Below are positions 8,668-21,585 of a DNA stretch of 64,000 nt, piece after piece; the stretch's first letter is position 1; each line of letters begins with the position of its first letter. The notes under the pieces were generated by a model. That model saw nothing but the letters and a program-made list of their open reading frames with translations. It made no database searches and was not told the DNA's origin. The translations under genes were made by a program, and so were the position numbers. The stretch comes from Volvox africanus (Eukaryota; Chlorophyta; Chlorophyceae; Chlamydomonadales; Volvocaceae): NCBI GenBank assembly GCA_030268105.1, contig BSDZ01000037.1:186001-250000 (forward strand), read 5' to 3'.

Positions 8668-9009
8668 AAATCAATTTTGGAAAAAGCATTTTTATGATCA
8701 AATGATTGCTAATTTTGCTAAGGATCATCTATTTCTAACTCTCCTCCTGCAGATATGGCAGTAATTTTTTCAAAAGCGTTTTTATCGAGGGGGACTTAGC
8801 AAAATCTGGTAGGTCTATTCCATTAGACTCATTTTTTGTGTTTTAAATGGAAAATATACATTCCGCTTGCAATAAACTCACTAAGCCAGCTAATGTTGAC
8901 CTGGGAGACCATATGCAGGCTAAGGGATTACAACAGAGAAATTTTGAACTAAAAAACCCACCGCCAAGAAGTCGGTAAAAAAATAGTTAATGGCTTTATC
9001 TACATATAG

Positions 9010-9059
9010 AAATATAGTAATTGAAGTTGTAGATTTATTCACCTTAAATTACTATATTT
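9010..9059. other. Stem-loop, copy 2
   Basis: Same 13-bp inverted repeat as at 1427. Confidence 0.5.
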
Positions 9060-9162
9060 TTATAAAGGAAATTTTCTGAATTTATAAGTTACTTATGTAA
9101 CTAAAAAATAAAAGTCTGGAAGAAGGAAGAATCTCTAAAAGCATTACTCATTTAGAAAAAAT

Positions 9163-9675
9163 CTACTTTACTTCTGTGGTAACAGATAAAGGGGTCCTAC
9201 CTTCAATTTTAACTTCTATCTCGAACTTGTCCCCTACGTTTAAAGCCCTCTTTAAATCAAAAAGCATAATATGAGTAGCTCCTGGCATAAGTTCTATAGC
9301 AGTTTTAGCTGATACTACTATTTTGTCGATAGATGTCATCCTGCTAACCCCTTTTTCATCTACAAAACTTTTGTGGAGCTCGACATTATTAGCAATGGTT
9401 GAAGCTGAAGCACCAATTATAACAATATCTTTATCAGTAGTATTACTAATTTTCATATAGGCTGCTGAATTGTTATTTGGCGACATAGATTTTCTTGCCC
9501 ACGCATCAGTAATTGCAATTTCTTTAACCTCGTTTGGTGTAGAAGGAGATGATGACGCAGTTACGCCCGGATTCCCTACATTAGCATTGGCAGTACTTTG
9601 CGCACTTGCTTCAGCATTAAAAATGGAAGAAATAATAACAGAAAACGCGCTGCTTGTAAGAATATTCTTTTTCAT
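9163..9675 (-). CDS. PCu(A)C copper chaperone, copy 2
   Basis: Protein identical to the copy at 1580; signal peptide and all four Cu ligands kept. Confidence 0.87.
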   Translation of the reverse strand: MKKNILTSSAFSVIISSIFNAEASAQSTANANVGNPGVTASSSPSTPNEVKEIAITDAWARKSMSPNNNSAAYMKISNTTDKDIVIIGASASTIANNVELHKSFVDEKGVSRMTSIDKIVVSAKTAIELMPGATHIMLFDLKRALNVGDKFEIEVKIEGRTPLSVTTEVK

Positions 9676-9833
9676 ATAAGCCCTTTGTTATATATCGTTG
9701 AATTGTGATTTGAACTCACTAAAACAGGTTTTACATAGCGCATCTTAAATATCAAGAATTCTTTGGCATTTCATATTATTTGCTTTTTTATATGTGCGTT
9801 TTTGATAAAGAAAAATCAATATAGCTATAAAAT

Positions 9834-10682
9834 TCAAGCAAGCTTAAATTCGATGACCCGATTATGCCCTGACAAATCTTTGGAAATGACGATTCCGGTA
9901 AATGGGTACTCTTTTAAGATATTAATTAAGGCTTCAGATTGATTAAAACCGATTTCTAAAAATACTTTATTTTCAGTTTTTAAAAATTTATTTAATCCAG
10001 AAATTATCTTTTTATAATTAATTAAACCATTCTCCTTGGCGAAAAGCGCCATTTCTGGTTCATATAATATAGTTTCCTGTGCCATATATATTTTATTATC
10101 TGGAGAAATGTAGGGTGGATTGCTGATAATAAAATCAAACTACTTACCTAGTAAATTTGAATACCAATCACTTTTTATAAACTGAATTTGGGCAATAGTA
10201 CCATGCAATTTAGCGTTTTCAGCAGCTAGCATAAGCGCTTCATCTGATATATCAGTAGCAATGATTTTAGCTTGGGGAATAAGAGCTGCAAGCGTAACAG
10301 CTATTGCTCCGCTACTTGTCCCAAGATCTAATATTGTAACTTCTTTATCGGTAAAGTTTTTTTGATATTCTAAAACCACCCTATCAATAATCAGTTCTGT
10401 TTCCGGTCTTGGAATCAAAACGTGTTTATTTACTATAAAATCTCTACCATAAAATTCTTTCTTCCCTACTATATAAGCTATAGGTTCTAGTAATTTCCGG
10501 CGTTTTATATACTCATAAAAAGCTGACTCTTCTTCTTGAGAGATCGCTTCGTTATACCTGATTAACAAATCTTCCTGAGTTGTTTTTAATATGGTGGATA
10601 ATAAAATCCTTGATTCTAATTGCTTCGACGTAAAACTTTCAAGTTCCAGGTCACCCCAGGCTAAAGCTTCTCTTACTAACAT
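9834..10682 (-). pseudogene. prmC: prmC with amber stop, copy 2
   Basis: Same amber codon before NPPY. Shares Asp11 with copy 1, whereas all later copies have Ala11. Confidence 0.9.
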
Positions 10683-10842
10683 AATTATTTTTAACCACCT
10701 TTTTGTATTTATAATACTTTATTCATCTTTAAATGGGGTATAAAATCCTCCTCAAAATAATCTCCTTCAGCTTCATAGCCATTTTTTAAGTAAAACTTTA
10801 CTGCTGTAACACGTGCATGGCAGTAAAGGTTTTTAAAACCAT

Positions 10843-11923
10843 CAGGACTTCCGCAACAGAGATATTAATGCTAATTTAGTTAGTAGTTTAAGAAAATTAG
10901 TTATAAAATGAAATGATTACAAGAATAGAATACTGTCAGTATTTATTATCAAGCCAGACAAATTACACGATTACAAATTTTGCCGATCACGTAGAAGGTT
11001 TAAGCGATGATGAGGTAAGAAGATATTTAGTAAATGCTAAATTATCACCAAGGTTGATATGGGAGCATGCTAAAGGTGAGATTATCTTTAGTCCTAACGG
11101 TAAACTGCTATTTGACGATAGTGTATTGGATAAAAGCTATTCAAATAATATTGAGGAAGTAAGGTATCAATACAGTGGTAATGCCAAGGGAGTCATAAAA
11201 GGTATAGGAGTTGTAAGATGTGTTTATGTTAATCCTGAAGAGAATAAGTTCTGGGTAGTAGATTATAGAATATTCAACCCCGATAAAGATGGTTTAACTA
11301 AAATCGAGCATGTTAAAGAAATGCTGCGTAATGCTTATCACAGTAAAAAGGTTGCATTTAGCACAGTACTTATGGACAGTTGGTACGCAACGATCTCAAT
11401 TCTACTTCAAATAGAATCTATCTGTAAATACTATTATTGTCCCATAAAGAGCAATTGATTAGTAGATGATAGTAAGGGAGTTAGGAACTACTGTAGAGTT
11501 GATTCTTTAGATTGGAGTACTGATGATATTAGCAATGGGAAGGTTATAAAGATTCATAAATTTCCTAAGGATCATAAAGTGAAATTATTCAGGGTAACTG
11601 TTTCTACTAACAGAACTGACTATGTCATAACAAATGACATGGATCAAGATTCGCTTGAAGCTGTACAAGAAGAGTATGGGTTCAGGTGGAAAGTTGAGGA
11701 ATTTCATCGTGAAGTCAAACAAGTTACGGGTATCGAAAAATGCCAATGTAGAATAGGAAGGATACAGAGAAATCATATAGCCTGCGCTATCATGGTCTGG
11801 AATTGTCTAAAAAAAGTTGCAAATGCTGCTTCTACTACTGTTTATCAAGTGAAAAGCGGGTTATTGCGAAATTATTTGATACGGGAATTGAGGAGCCCTA
11901 ATTTGCCTTTTGCGTAAGTCCTG
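10843..11923 (+). mobile_element. IS copy 2
   Basis: Same ends and ACCAT flanks as copy 1. Confidence 0.9.
10913..11917 (+). pseudogene. Transposase, nonsense at codon 182
   Basis: CGA to TGA at 11456 truncates the protein before the YREK region and its catalytic Glu. A start at 11579 could give a 112-aa C-terminal piece without the two Asp. Confidence 0.9.
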
Positions 11924-12299
11924 ACCATTCTTCTTTGCTACATCTTCACAAAAGATCATCATTCTTGAACCAATTCCCTTATTGGTCAAATTTTCTTTGA
12001 CTACAACGCGCTGCATTTTACAGATTTGGCCTTTCGGTACTTATACAGCAGTAGCAATTAATTCTAAACCATTAAGGCCAATAACTTGAATATGCTCTTT
12101 TTCTGCTAATAATTCAGATTCAGAAAAACTCAAACCTAAAGGTTTACGCAAAATGCGTTCCCTTTAAGCAATTGCCTTTTTATATTCAGAACTGCCATAT
12201 TCTATAATTTTAAAGTTAATCTCTTAAAGCATAATAAATTTACCTAATAAAACAGTTTTTATCAGTTTAATAATAATCGTAACAGCATGGTAAATGGTT

Positions 12300-12558
12300 C
12301 TAATAATCAACTTTGAAAAAATACAATCCTTCGGCAGGAGCAGTAGGAGCTCCATTTGATCTATCTTTCTGCTCCAGTATTTCTTTTATTTTTTCCGGTG
12401 GCCAAATACCCTTTCCTACCTGCAGCAGATTACCGATTATATTCCGTACCATATGGTGAAGAAATGAAATATCAGAAACATAAATTTCTATATTCTCCCC
12501 CTTTCGGATAATTTCTATATTTGAAATGGTTTTTATAGGGGAACTAGACTGACACACT
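12300..12558 (-). pseudogene. truA: TruA C-terminal fragment, copy 2
   Basis: Identical to the fragment at 4717. Confidence 0.87.
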
Positions 12559-12786
12559 TTTAGCAACTACCGGTTCGGCTATAATTGCATTCTTTGAAAT
12601 CGTATAAGAACGAGCTTTCTTTTCTTTAAAAGGATTGCTTTTACCAGTGGAAAATAAAGGTAATTTTGCTGCTTCCACTTCAAGTTTTGGGGTTAAATCG
12701 ACAAGATTTTTTACTTTTGTACTCCCTATGTTATCACAGCTTGCTAAATAAAAAATAGTTAGCAAGAATGCAAAGATTTTATTCAT
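12544..12786 (-). pseudogene. BamB-like N-terminal fragment, copy 2
   Basis: Identical to the ORF at 4961, lipobox included. Confidence 0.5.
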
Positions 12787-12815
12787 AATATATACCTAAT
12801 ATAGATTTATTAATT

Positions 12816-13033
12816 TTATGCCTTAATAGAAATTCCAGCAATAATAGCTTTTGCTTGTTCCTTTATGATTGCTGAAGCTCGTGGTAGCTTAAGGGTTTCA
12901 ATTGCATACTGCTTTGCTAAGTCCAATTGGTTATTTTTTCAATAAAACAACGATTTTAACAGAGTAGCTGTTGCGTAAAAAACCTGCGAATCTTTAGTAA
13001 AATATTGTAAATATTCTCTTACTTTATTTTCCT
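12816..13033 (-). pseudogene. YfgM-like C-terminal fragment, copy 2
   Basis: Same sequence and same internal TGA as at 5233. Confidence 0.42.
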
Positions 13034-13956
13034 GTTCATTGCATCTTCATCTCTTCGTGGTCCTATTCCCTGTTCTTTAGCAGCTTCTAATTCAGTAAGT
13101 TTATTTTGATAATAAGTCTCAAGCAAAGCCGGCATTTCCTGCGGAGCAATGTCTCTCCTGTTAAAATGCTCTTCTAGAACCTGCATATTACGCTTTATAT
13201 TTTGTTCTGCTTCCTCACTTATGGTATCATAATGTTTTTCCCGCGCTATGAACTGGTCCTCTCCGAGTATCTTTGTTTTAAGCCGTTCTGCCTTATCAAT
13301 CATACTAACCATTTCTGAGTCTTTCGCATATTCCCTCATGTATTTCTCACCCTTAAGTACAGGATTTGGATTATCCTTGTCAGCTTTGGTTAGCTCCTGA
13401 TAAACTTTATGTTGTATTTCTTGCTGGGCTAGTGCTCTATACGCCTCTAAGTTTGAATCGCCGCCAACTTTAGCCCTAGCAATAAATTCTGGCGATATTA
13501 CACTTTCTCCTTTAAGTTTGCTTTAACTATCTATTTTCATTGCTACCGGTTGATACTCTTGTTCTCTTGCCCTATCTGCCAGTATTTCATTATACGTCTG
13601 CAAGCGGTAATTTTCAGCGTCTTTATTCATATCAATATTATTCCATGCTCCGCCGGCAAAAGTATTACCGATAGCTTTAAGAGTTTCATTATCGCTTTCA
13701 CCCACAACTTTTCTATACGCCTCATGTTTTAAATTCTCATATCCAACATATAATTCTTCCCCAAGCTGTTTCTGCTTTTCTTTTTCAAGATTCTGTTTAA
13801 TTTTAACTTTATGTTGCAGCTCTTTTAGTGACCTAAAGGTAGAATTATGTTTACCAAGAAGCCCTACCCCTCTTTCTGATAATGCCTGATAGGCATCAAC
13901 ATAAGCTTCTGCATATTTCCTTGAATAATCAGCATCATCTGCCAGCTCCCGCCAGG
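13019..13956 (-). pseudogene. Helical protein fragment, copy 2
   Basis: Same frame and same single TAA as the copy at 5436. Confidence 0.4.
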
Positions 13957-15473
13957 ATTAAAAAACAAGGTGCAGCAAGAAAGCTTGAAATTGAAAAAGA
14001 TGCTGACGTAGCTACAGCCCCTAAGTTTACTAAAAAAGTTGTTGTCCGCAGTAAAGAAAAACTTTCAACGAAAGAAAAATTTCAAACTAAAGAAGGAATT
14101 GATTCAGAAACTGTAACCGGACAACAATTATGGTCTAAATTAGTTGGATATACCCAATCAGGTAGTACAGGTACATCTACTAACCCGCAAGGATTATCGA
14201 TTCCGGAAATTTCATTGTACGAAACATCGTTAGAAAAAAATGCGGTACGACAATTTCCGAGCCAACGAATAGTTTATTTAGAAAAGAAGCCGTCAGGTAT
14301 ATACGCACCTACTAGTGCAGACGGTTATGACACCCTACGAGGGGTACCTGAATATAATAAGGTACTTAAACAAAGGAAACCTTTAGATGCTCAACACCGG
14401 GTTATAATAGACAGGGAACTGCTAATACTTAAACAACTCGGAGAGTTACAAGTAATCCTAGGCCGTTTTACTGCTTTAAAAAACAATCCTAATGTAAGTC
14501 AGACTGTAGAAAGGTCTAGCATGTTTAGTATGCTGACCGACGTAACAACGGACGGATCGCTATATGATAAGGCTAAGGATAGCGCAAGTAAAGGCGTTGA
14601 TCTGGTTTTTTCCGATTTTTTCTCAATAATTGACTTTTTTTATAACCCCGGATTTGACAAAGAAAGCGGGCTTGATCAACTGCTTGATAATATTAAGTCT
14701 AAATCAGGCAAGCTTTGGCTTGGACATCTGGGAACGGAAAAGCTCCTTAGTGAGCTTAATAACTTCATGCGATCATTATCAATAATTGAACCGGATGGGA
14801 TGCTCAAATGGAAACAGCCTGAGGAGATTAAAGAAATAATAAGAACCCAATTTGATAAAATTCCTGCGAGTTTATTTGTACCGATATTACCGTTAGAGCC
14901 GGTAGTGCGGCTTTGTTAAGTGTAATGCCGAACAACCCCGATGTTATCCCAGTTATTATGTCTAATATTGAGGATTACTTATCATCGGATCCGGAATTTC
15001 TACCAACTTTCAAGAATAAAATTGAGGCAGAAATATCCTCGTTTTCTAGCGAGTTACAAGTTATCGGAAAACAACTAAGACCAATTGAAGAAGCGGTAGA
15101 ATTAGCGGAACATATCAAACAATCAAGTAATCAAGAGCAAAATGTTTTAGAACAACGTGATAGGTATTCACTTGGGGATAAGGATATTGAAGGTATTGTG
15201 GTTGATTCGAGATTAGATTTCATTAAGGATAAAATTCAAGCTCTTGAAAGTGTAAATTTGCTAGGGCTCAATCCACTTTCTCCAAATATTATACAGATTT
15301 TATACAAAACCCGGATTACGCAACTTGAAGATGATTGTAGCAGAAAAGAATCGTTTGCCGGTATAGTAAAAGAAGAAATAAAGGAAGTTCAAGCACTGAT
15401 AAAGGTTTTAAGCGGAGGTAGTGGAGAAAACACTGCGCAACGGCAACATGATAAATTAAGAGATATTATTAAA
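13957..15473 (+). pseudogene. Coiled-coil fragment (array A), copy 2
   Basis: Same frameshift as copy 1, with the first frame ending at 14919 and the second running to 15641. One Arg-to-Gly change near 15066. Confidence 0.5.
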
Positions 15474-15925
15474 GCTGCAAATAAGAAGGCCGTTACTTCA
15501 TGTAAACTATTAAAAAAGCTAGCTAGAACTATATCCTTTGCCAGAGGTGGTATTACAAATAAATTGAAAACGTTTATCTCATGCCCTCCAAAACGCGACA
15601 TTAAAATTCCACTAACCGGCATTAAAAACATGAATATATAGAGGAGATAATGGGTAATCTTAGAAGCTAACTTTTGCCATAATGGTAAATCAGCTGGTAA
15701 TACTAACTTTACATGAATAAAATGCCATAAAAGTCTTAACAATACAAAAAATAAAACAACCACCCCTATTGCTTTATGCATAGCATATAGCTGCCACTTA
15801 TCAGCCGATGGTAGCATCGATACCATAATAAAGCCAATAACCAGAAACCCTATTATGGCAATACCAATAAGCCAATGGAAAAATTTAGCAATTAATCCGT
15901 ATGAGGATAAGGTATTTTTGAGCAT
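15389..15925 (-). pseudogene. Cytochrome b561 chimera, open frame
   Basis: Begins at ATG 15925 and stays open for 178 codons. The last 27 or so come from the antisense of the coiled-coil gene and end in a Cys-rich stretch (LSCCRC). The final helix and its haem histidine are replaced, so di-haem binding is unlikely. Without the stop seen in copy 2, a membrane-inserted product is possible. Confidence 0.7.
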
Positions 15926-16125
15926 CACACCTCCAAATAATAATATTATTAATCAGAGCTTATTTTTCTAATATACGCAATAGATTTTAGTTTATTACAT
16001 ATACTTTCAAATATAGGGCGTTACTACAAAGTGGTTTTTGTGGATGCATTATGCCTGTTAATCCAAAAAGCCCCCCTGTAAGAGAATCATTACCGGTGCC
16101 ATCAATTGTTGCACTTCTTTCAAGG

Positions 16126-16250
16126 GATGGGCTAAAAGCATGCATTTAAGCAGATGCAGCGGCGAGGAAAAGGCCTTGGCTTTAAAAAAGGAGAAAAATT
16201 TATGCCATGAAGTAGGTACTTACTGTCATGAAAAAATAGCACGGGGGTAA
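16126..16250 (+). pseudogene. Possible TraN relic, copy 3
   Basis: Same as at 960. The interval 15926-16730 shows no other gene. Confidence 0.42.
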
Positions 16251-16592
16251 AAATCAATTTTGGAAAAAGCATTTTTATGATCAAATGATTGCTAATTTTG
16301 CTAAGGATCATCTATTTCTAACTCTCCTCCTGCAGATATGGCAGTAATTTTTTCAAAAGCGTTTTTATCGAGGGGGACTTAGCAAAATCTGGTAGGTCTA
16401 TTCCATTAGACTCATTTTTTGTGTTTTAAATGGAAAATATACATTCCGCTTGCAATAAACTCACTAAGCCAGCTAATGTTGACCTGGGAGACCATATGCA
16501 CGCTAAGGGATTACAACAGAGAAATTTTGAACTAAAAAACCCACCGCCAAGAAGTCGGTAAAAAAATAGTTAATGGCTTTATCTACATATAG

Positions 16593-16642
16593 AAATATAG
16601 TAATTGAAGTTGTAGATTTATTCACCTTAAATTACTATATTT
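16593..16642. other. Stem-loop, copy 3
   Basis: Same 13-bp inverted repeat as at 1427. Confidence 0.5.
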
Positions 16643-16730
16643 TTATAAAGGAAATTTTCTGAATTTATAAGTTACTTATGTAACTAAAAAATAAAAGTCT
16701 GGAAGAAGGAAGAATCTCTAAAAGCATTAC

Positions 16731-17258
16731 TCATTTAGAAAAAATCAACTTTACTTCTGTGGTAACAGATAAAGGGGTCCTACCTTCAATTTTAACTTCT
16801 ATCTCGAACTTGTCCCCTACGTTTAAAGCCCTCTTTAAATCAAAAAGCATAATATGAGTAGCTCCTGGCATAAGTTCTATAGCAGTTCTAGCTGATACTA
16901 CTATTTTGTCGATAGATGTCATCCTGCTAACCCCTTTTTCATCTACAAAACTTTTGTGGAGCTCGACATTATTAGCAATGGTTGAAGCTGAAGCACCAAT
17001 TATAACAATATCTTTATCAGTAGTATTACTAATTTTCATATAGGCTGCTGAATTGTTATTTGGCGACATAGATTTTCTTGCCCACGCATCAGTAATTGCA
17101 ATTTCTTTAACCTCGTTTGGTGTAGAAGGAGATGATGACGCAGTTACGCCCGGATTCCCTACATTAGCATTGGCAGTACTTTGCGCACTTGCTTCAGCAT
17201 TAAAAATGGAAGAAATAATAACAGAAAACGCGCTGCTTGTAAGAATATTCTTTTTCAT
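16731..17258 (-). CDS. PCu(A)C copper chaperone, copy 3, stop-loss
   Basis: The normal TAG is changed to TTG, adding LIFSK before the next stop. A Lys-to-Arg change lies near residue 124. Copper ligands and signal peptide are kept. This is the last complete copy; array B units keep only its first 34 codons. Confidence 0.85.
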   Translation of the reverse strand: MKKNILTSSAFSVIISSIFNAEASAQSTANANVGNPGVTASSSPSTPNEVKEIAITDAWARKSMSPNNNSAAYMKISNTTDKDIVIIGASASTIANNVELHKSFVDEKGVSRMTSIDKIVVSARTAIELMPGATHIMLFDLKRALNVGDKFEIEVKIEGRTPLSVTTEVKLIFSK

Positions 17259-17416
17259 ATAAGCCCTTTGTTATATATCGTTGAATTGTGATTTGAACTC
17301 ACTAAAACAGGTTTTACATAGCGCATCTTAAATATCAAGAATTCTTTGGCATTTCATATTATTTGCTTTTTTATATGTGCGTTTTTGATAAAGAAAAATC
17401 AATATAGCTATAAAAT

Positions 17417-18265
17417 TCAAGCAAGCTTAAATTCGATGACCCGATTATGCCCTGACAAATCTTTGGAAATGACGATTCCGGTAAATGGGTACTCTTTTAA
17501 GATATTAATTAAGGCTTCAGATTGATTAAAACCGATTTCTAAAAATACTTTATTTTCAGTTTTTAAAAATTTATTTAATCCAGAAATTATCTTTTTATAA
17601 TTAATTAAACCATTCTCCTTGGCGAAAAGCGCCATTTCTGGTTCATATAATATAGTTTCCTGTGCCATATATATTTTATTATCTGGAGAAATGTAGGGTG
17701 GATTGCTGATAATAAAATCAAACTACTTACCTAGTAAATTTGAATACCAATCACTTTTTATAAACTGAATTTGGGCAATAGTACCATGCAATTTAGCGTT
17801 TTCAGCAGCTAGCATAAGCGCTTCATCTGATATATCAGTAGCAATGATTTTAGCTTGGGGAATAAGAGCTGCAAGCGTAACAGCTATTGCTCCGCTACTT
17901 GTCCCAAGATCTAATATTGTAACTTCTTTATCGGTAAAGTTTTTTTGATATTCTAAAACCACCCTATCAATAATCAGTTCTGTTTCCGGTCTTGGAATCA
18001 AAACGTGTTTATTTACTATAAAATCTCTACCATAAAATTCTTTCTTCCCTACTATATAAGCTATAGGTTCTAGTAATTTCCGGCGTTTTATATACTCATA
18101 AAAAGCTGACTCTTCTTCTTGAGAGATCGCTTCGTTATACCTGATTAACAAATCTTCCTGAGTTGTTTTTAATATGGTGGATAATAAAATCCTTGATTCT
18201 AATTGCTTCGACGTAAAACTTTCAAGTTCCAGGGCACCCCAGGCTAAAGCTTCTCTTACTAACAT
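17417..18265 (-). pseudogene. prmC: prmC with amber stop, copy 3
   Basis: First copy with Ala11 in place of Asp11; amber stop unchanged. Confidence 0.9.
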
Positions 18266-18425
18266 AATTATTTTTAACCACCTTTTTGTATTTATAATAC
18301 TTTATTCATCTTTAAATGGGGTATAAAATCCTCCTCAAAATAATCTCCTTCAGCTTCATAGCCATTTTTTAAGTAAAACTTTACTGCTGTAACACGTGCA
18401 TGGCAGTAAAGGTTTTTAAAACCAT

Positions 18426-19506
18426 CAGGACTTCCGCAACAGAGATATTAATGTTAATTTAGTTAGTAGTTTAAGAAAATTAGTTATAAAATGAAATGAT
18501 TACAAGAATAGAATACTGTCAGTATTTATTATCAAGCCAGACAAATTACACGATTACAAATTTTGCCGATCACGTAGAAGGTTTAAGCGATGATGAGGTA
18601 AGAAGATATTTAGTAAATGCTAAATTATCACCAAGGTTGATATGGGAGCATGCTAAAGGTGAGATTATCTTTAGTCCTAACGGTAAACTGCTATTTGACG
18701 ATAGTGTATTGGATAAAAGCTATTCAAATAATATTGAGGAAGTAAGGTATCAATACAGTGGTAATGCCAAGGGAGTCATAAAAGGTATAGGAGTTGTAAG
18801 ATGTGTTTATGTTAATCCTGAAGAGAATAAGTTCTGGGTAGTAGATTATAGAATATTCAACCCCGATAAAGATGGTTTAACTAAAATCGAGCATGTTAAA
18901 GAAATGCTGCGTAATGCTTATCACAGTAAAAAGGTTGCATTTAGCACAGTACTTATGGACAGTTGGTACGCAACGATCTCAATTCTACTTCAAATAGAAT
19001 CTATCTGTAAATACTATTATTGTCCCATAAAGAGCAATCGATTAGTAGATGATAGTAAGGGAGTTAGGAACTACTGTAGAGTTGATTCTTTAGATTGGAG
19101 TACTGATGATATTAGCAATGGGAAGGTTATAAAGATTCATAAATTTCCTAAGGATCATAAAGTGAAATTATTCAGGGTAACTGTTTCTACTAACAGAACT
19201 GACTATGTCATAACAAATGACATGGATCAAGATTCGCTTGAAGCTGTACAAGAAGAGTATGGGTTCAGGTGGAAAGTTGAGGAATTTCATCGTGAAGTCA
19301 AACAAGTTACGGGTATCGAAAAATGCCAATGTAGAATAGGAAGGATACAGAGAAATCATATAGCCTGCGCTATCATGGTCTGGAATTGTCTAAAAAAAGT
19401 TGCAAATGCTGCTTCTACTACTGTTTATCAAGTGAAAAGCGGGTTATTGCGAAATTATTTGATACGGGAATTGAGGAGCCCTAATTTGCCTTTTGCGTAA
19501 GTCCTG
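18426..19506 (+). mobile_element. IS copy 3
   Basis: Intact ends and ACCAT flanks. Confidence 0.9.
18496..19500 (+). CDS. Transposase, intact, copy 3
   Basis: Identical protein to the copy at 3330. Confidence 0.92.
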   Translation: MITRIEYCQYLLSSQTNYTITNFADHVEGLSDDEVRRYLVNAKLSPRLIWEHAKGEIIFSPNGKLLFDDSVLDKSYSNNIEEVRYQYSGNAKGVIKGIGVVRCVYVNPEENKFWVVDYRIFNPDKDGLTKIEHVKEMLRNAYHSKKVAFSTVLMDSWYATISILLQIESICKYYYCPIKSNRLVDDSKGVRNYCRVDSLDWSTDDISNGKVIKIHKFPKDHKVKLFRVTVSTNRTDYVITNDMDQDSLEAVQEEYGFRWKVEEFHREVKQVTGIEKCQCRIGRIQRNHIACAIMVWNCLKKVANAASTTVYQVKSGLLRNYLIRELRSPNLPFA

Positions 19507-19872
19507 ACCATTCTTCTTTGCTACATCTTCACAAAAGATCATCATTCTTGAACCAATTCCCTTATTGGTCAAATTTTCTTTGACTACAACGCGCTGCATT
19601 TTACAGATTTGGCCTTTCGGTACTTATACAGCAGTAGCAATTAATTCTAAACCATTAAGGCCAATAACTTGAATATGCTCTTTTTCTGCTAATAATTCAG
19701 ATTCAGAAAAACTCAAACCTAAAGGTTTACGCAAAATGCGTTCCCTTTAAGCAATTGCCTTTTTATATTCAGAACTGCCATATTCTATAATTTTAAAGTT
19801 AATCTCTTAAAGCATAATAAATTTACCTAATAAAACAGTTTTTATCAGTTTAATAATAGGTTTAATAACAGT

Positions 19873-19969
19873 TTAATATGGTGGATAATAAAATCCTTGA
19901 TTCTAATTGCTTCGACGTAAAACTTTCAAGTTCCAGGGCAGCCCAGGCTAAAGCTTCTCTTACTAACAT
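19873..19969 (-). pseudogene. prmC: prmC, first ~32 codons only
   Basis: Starts at ATG 19969 and is cut at the array junction. It has a private Gly10-to-Ala change. Confidence 0.85.
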
Positions 19970-20129
19970 AATTATTTTTAACCACCTTTTTGTATTTATA
20001 ATACTTTATTCATCTTTAAATGGGGTATAAAATCCTCCTCAAAATAATCTCCTTCAGCTTCATAGCCATTTTTTAAGTAAAACTTTACTGCTGTAACACG
20101 TGCATGGCAGTAAAGGTTTTTAAAACCAT

Positions 20130-21209
20130 CAGGACTTCCGCAACAGAGATATTAATGTTAATTTAGTTAGTAGTTTAAGAAAATTAGTTATAAAATGAAA
20201 TGATTACAAGAATAGAATACTGTCAGTATTTATTATCAAGCCAGACAAATTACACGATTACAAATTTTGCCGATCACGTAGAAGGTTTAAGCGATGATGA
20301 GGTAAGAAGATATTTAGTAAATGCTAAATTATCACCAAGGTTGATATGGGAGCATGCTAAAGGTGAGATTATCTTTAGTCCTAACGGTAAACTGCTATTT
20401 GACGATAGTGTATTGGATAAAGCTATTCAAATAATATTGAGGAAGTAAGGTATCAATACAGTGGTAATGCCAAGGGAGTCATAAAAGGTATAGGAGTTGT
20501 AAGATGTGTTTATGTTAATCCTGAAGAGAATAAGTTCTGGGTAGTAGATTATAGAATATTCAACCCCGATAAAGATGGTTTAACTAAAATCGAGCATGTT
20601 AAAGAAATGCTGCGTAATGCTTATCACAGTAAAAAGGTTGCATTTAGCACAGTACTTATGGACAGTTGGTACGCAACGATCTCAATTCTACTTCAAATAG
20701 AATCTATCTGTAAATACTATTATTGTCCCATAAAGAGCAATCGATTAGTAGATGATAGTAAGGGAGTTAGGAACTACTGTAGAGTTGATTCTTTAGATTG
20801 GAGTACTGATGATATTAGCAATGGGAAGGTTATAAAGATTCATAAATTTCCTAAGGATCATAAAGTGAAATTATTCAGGGTAACTGTTTCTACTAACAGA
20901 ACTGACTATGTCATAACAAATGACATGGATCAAGATTCGCTTGAAGCTGTACAAGAAGAGTATGGGTTCAGGTGGAAAGTTGAGGAATTTCATCGTGAAG
21001 TCAAACAAGTTACGGGTATCGAAAAATGCCAATGTAGAATAGGAAGGATACAGAGAAATCATATAGCCTGCGCTATCATGGTCTGGAATTGTCTAAAAAA
21101 AGTTGCAAATGCTGCTTCTACTACTGTTTATCAAGTGAAAAGCGGGTTATTGCGAAATTATTTGATACGGGAATTGAGGAGCCCTAATTTGCCTTTTGCG
21201 TAAGTCCTG
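20130..21209 (+). mobile_element. IS copy 4, 1080 bp
   Basis: Same ends and flanks; one A is missing inside the transposase. Confidence 0.9.
20200..21203 (+). pseudogene. Transposase, frameshift near 20419
   Basis: A run of four A is three here, so the frame ends at 20448 after 82 codons. The downstream part can restart at 20607 (198 codons) but lacks the first Asp. Confidence 0.9.
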
Positions 21210-21585
21210 ACCATTCTTCTTTGCTACATCTTCACAAAAGATCATCATTCTTGAACCAATTCCCTTATTGGTCAAATTTTCTTTGACTACAACGCGCTGC
21301 ATTTTACAGATTTGGCCTTTCGGTACTTATACAGCAGTAGCAATTAATTCTAAACCATTAAGGCCAATAACTTGAATATGCTCTTTTTCTGCTAATAATT
21401 CAGATTCAGAAAAACTCAAACCTAAAGGTTTACGCAAAATGCGTTCCCTTTAAGCAATTGCCTTTTTATATTCAGAACTGCCATATTCTATAATTTTAAA
21501 GTTAATCTCTTAAAGCATAATAAATTTACCTAATAAAACAGTTTTTATCAGTTTAATAATAATCGTAACAGCATGGTAAATGGTT

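Larger units (their letters stand above)
10709..12232 (-). pseudogene. GNAT gene split by IS, copy 2
   Basis: Same insertion point and the same three stops as copy 1. Confidence 0.8.
7884..15466. repeat. Array A unit 2 (7583 bp)
   Basis: Second complete unit. Compared with unit 1 it differs mainly in b561, in one transposase stop, and at 15066 in the coiled-coil gene (Arg to Gly). Confidence 0.95.
18292..19815 (-). pseudogene. GNAT gene split by IS, copy 3
   Basis: As copy 1, with stops at codon 3 and downstream. Confidence 0.8.
15467..19858. repeat. Array A unit 3, incomplete
   Basis: Follows units 1 and 2 from the joint through the GNAT gene, then breaks at about 19858. It carries the variants that mark array B (prmC Ala11, ATGTTAATTT before the transposase) and several private changes between 15940 and 16900. 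Confidence 0.93.
19996..21518 (-). pseudogene. GNAT gene split by IS, copy 4
   Basis: As copy 1. Confidence 0.8.
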
